32,120 nt of DNA, taken from NCBI RefSeq assembly GCF_002531725.1, contig NZ_NWSQ01000045.1:1-32120 (forward strand), given 5' to 3'. This stretch comes from Rhizobium sp. L43 (lineage in GTDB: Bacteria > Pseudomonadota > Alphaproteobacteria > Rhizobiales > Rhizobiaceae). The translations under genes and the position numbers were made by a program. This document shows positions 30,960 to 32,120 of this stretch, piece after piece (positions within the stretch are counted from its first letter, which is position 1; every line of letters starts with the position of its first letter). The notes beneath the pieces were generated by a model, which made no database searches, was not told the DNA's origin, and saw only the letters and a program-made list of their open reading frames with translations.

Positions 30960-31859
30960 GTGGCAAGGCAGAATACGGTCTTCAAGGAAGCCTACAACAG
31001 GTATGCCGCAGCCCTACGCACGGATACCGCACTGCCCTCGGAGCCGGAGATCGCCGCCCAGCTCGGCGTCAGCCGCTCGACGGCGCGCGCCATCCTGACG
31101 CGGCTCAGCGAAGAAGGCATCATCCGCTGGAACAAGCGCCAGAAGACCGTGCTGCGCCAACCGACGGACCGCGACCTCTTTCCCTCCGAAGAGACCGACT
31201 CCCTGCACGATATCATCGAGCGCAGCTTCATGCAGCGCATCCTTGCCGACGATGCCGCCCCCGGCATGCAGATCAACGAGCTGGAGCTTGCCCGCGAGAT
31301 CGGTACCGGCACGACAAGCGTGCGCGAATTCCTGATCCGCTTCTCCCGCTTCGGGTTGATCGAGAAACGCCCGAACAGCCACTGGACGCTGAAAGGCTTC
31401 ACCCGCGAATTCGCGCTTGAACTGGCCGATGTGCGCGAGATGTTCGAGCTGCATTCGGCCGCCGAATTCGGCCGGCTTCCGAGAGATCATCAGGCCTGGA
31501 CCGATCTTGCCGCCATCCGTGACGAACATCACGCCATGCTTGCCGACATCAACCAGCGCTTCCGGGATTTCTCCGTCCTCGACGAACGCTTTCACCTGCT
31601 GATCCACCGCGCCTCGAAAAACCGCTTCATCGCCGATTTCTACGACGCCATCGCCATCGTCTTCCACTACCACTACCAGTGGAACAAGACCGCCGCCCGC
31701 GAGCGCAACGAACGCGCCATCCACGAACATCTGGATTATATCGCCGCGCTCGAATCCGGCGACCAGGCCGCGATCGAAACCGCTTGCCGCGCGCATTTGC
31801 ACTCCGCCCGCCAGACCCTGCTGCAATCCCTGCCGCAGATGGCGACGGAAACTGCGTGA
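30960..31859 (+). CDS. GntR/FCD-type regulator with two tandem GntR DNA-binding domains
   Basis: The product is 299 residues from the GTG at 30960, about 60 longer than usual FCD regulators. Residues about 8-58 form a GntR winged helix (LPSEPEIAAQLGVSRSTARA, then LSEEGIIRW). Residues about 84-145 form a second one (PGMQINELELAREIGTGTTS, VREFLIRFSRFGLIEKRPN). The FCD effector domain follows (about 150-290; DVREMFELHSA, ERFHLLIHRAS, HYHYQW, and a C-terminal EHLDYIAALESGD...AHLHSA). The upstream in-frame TTG (30909) has no ribosome site and adds unconserved residues; the GTG also has only a modest site. It diverges from the sugar cluster and is its likely regulator, responding to a pathway intermediate. 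Confidence 0.87.
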   Translation: MARQNTVFKEAYNRYAAALRTDTALPSEPEIAAQLGVSRSTARAILTRLSEEGIIRWNKRQKTVLRQPTDRDLFPSEETDSLHDIIERSFMQRILADDAAPGMQINELELAREIGTGTTSVREFLIRFSRFGLIEKRPNSHWTLKGFTREFALELADVREMFELHSAAEFGRLPRDHQAWTDLAAIRDEHHAMLADINQRFRDFSVLDERFHLLIHRASKNRFIADFYDAIAIVFHYHYQWNKTAARERNERAIHEHLDYIAALESGDQAAIETACRAHLHSARQTLLQSLPQMATETA

Positions 31860-31904
31860 GGTGGGGTGGTCACTAAGCGAAAATGAAAGGCGTGCCGTGC
31901 AGCT

Positions 31905-32052
31905 CCCCTCATCCGACCCTTCGGGCCACCTTCTCCCCGCTGGGGAGAAGAGGGAGAATGCCGCTTCGTCATCGACCCCATTTGGATGGAGTGCCTTTAA
32001 ACAGGCGGGTTCGTTTGGGCAGCATCGGCGCGCCTTGCTCCCTCTTCTCCCC
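31905..32052. repeat. RIME-like intergenic mosaic repeat
   Basis: It begins with cccctcatccg (31905-31915) and caccttctccccgctgggg, then contains a perfect 15-bp inverted repeat (ggggagaagagggag at 31942-31956, ctccctcttctcccc at 32038-32052) around 81 bases of unique sequence. Compared with the left window edge, the inner part looks like an insertion or, conversely, the left copy looks like a deletion. Confidence 0.75.
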
Positions 32053-32055
32053 GAG

Positions 32056-32117
32056 GGGCTATCAGATTCACACATCATCGAAAGCTGAGAGGAGGAGGGA
32101 TACGCCGCGCTTAGCGG
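32056..32117 (-). repeat. 62-bp repeat, right copy of the long-distance inverted pair
   Basis: This is a perfect reverse complement of 1-62. Together with the RIME-like block it fills the gap after the GntR-type gene (31860-32120), which contains no gene. Confidence 0.9.
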
Positions 32118-32120
32118 CCT

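Noticed and set aside
31905..32117. CRISPR-like or phage attachment structure from the clustered repeats
   Set aside because: The repeats are inverted mosaics rather than regularly spaced direct repeats; no cas, integrase or tRNA gene is nearby.
1..32120. Composite transposon or genomic island bounded by the 62-bp inverted repeats
   Set aside because: There is no transposase, integrase or target duplication visible; the content is largely core metabolism and the repeat joins RIME-like intergenic sequence.

Overview
The window is about 62% GC with dense genes, short Shine-Dalgarno-led starts and many palindromic intergenic repeats. These repeats (RIME-like 'ccttctcccc...ggggagaagg' mosaics and small palindromes of several families), together with the gene content, point to a fast-growing Rhizobium of the R. 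etli / R. leguminosarum type, probably chromosomal. This placement rests on recognised families and repeat style; no search was run. I find 28 protein genes and no tRNA, rRNA, CRISPR, phage or transposase gene.

Left part (1-12.6 kb): a DUF1772 membrane protein and an NmrA-like NAD(P)-binding protein run leftward, divergent from a TetR regulator, with a 41-bp inverted-repeat operator between them. Next come pyrE and frk (+), convergent otsA (-), and an ArsR-type repressor divergent from a membrane fatty-acid desaturase with two near-identical AT-rich operator sites between them. A PPM1/LCM-type methyltransferase lies downstream of pgi, followed by fadD (whose promoter carries a perfect MerR-like palindrome) and a small PRC-barrel protein.

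Middle part (12.8-22.0 kb): a GH2 beta-mannosidase and a GloA-like glyoxalase lie downstream of a complete four-gene osmoprotectant/betaine ABC importer with the gene order of the E. coli yehZYXW (osmF) operon. Divergent from it is a LysR-type regulator with two LysR DNA-binding domains in tandem, overlapping cutC.

Right part (22.3-31.9 kb): a colinear minus-strand sugar catabolic cluster runs from a UxaA-family dehydratase through an aldo/keto reductase, FucU mutarotase, sugar-binding protein, two-domain ABC ATPase and permease to a zinc alcohol dehydrogenase. A GntR/FCD regulator, again with two DNA-binding domains in tandem, is divergent from it. The FucU call is strong and the reductase resembles L-fucose (D-threo-aldose) 1-dehydrogenases, so the best reading is non-phosphorylated oxidation of L-fucose or a configurationally related sugar. 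The UxaA-type enzyme would act as the sugar-acid dehydratase; no lactonase or aldolase is present here. A 27-bp motif is shared by the promoter regions of the dehydratase and the binding-protein gene and is the best candidate regulator site.

The main oddities are the two tandem-HTH regulators from different families, the fucose-type cluster with a UxaA-type dehydratase, a 47-bp sequence shared by the 3' ends of two unrelated genes (frk and the desaturase), palindromes in most intergenic gaps of the sugar cluster, and a perfect 62-bp inverted repeat at the two window edges, 32 kb apart.
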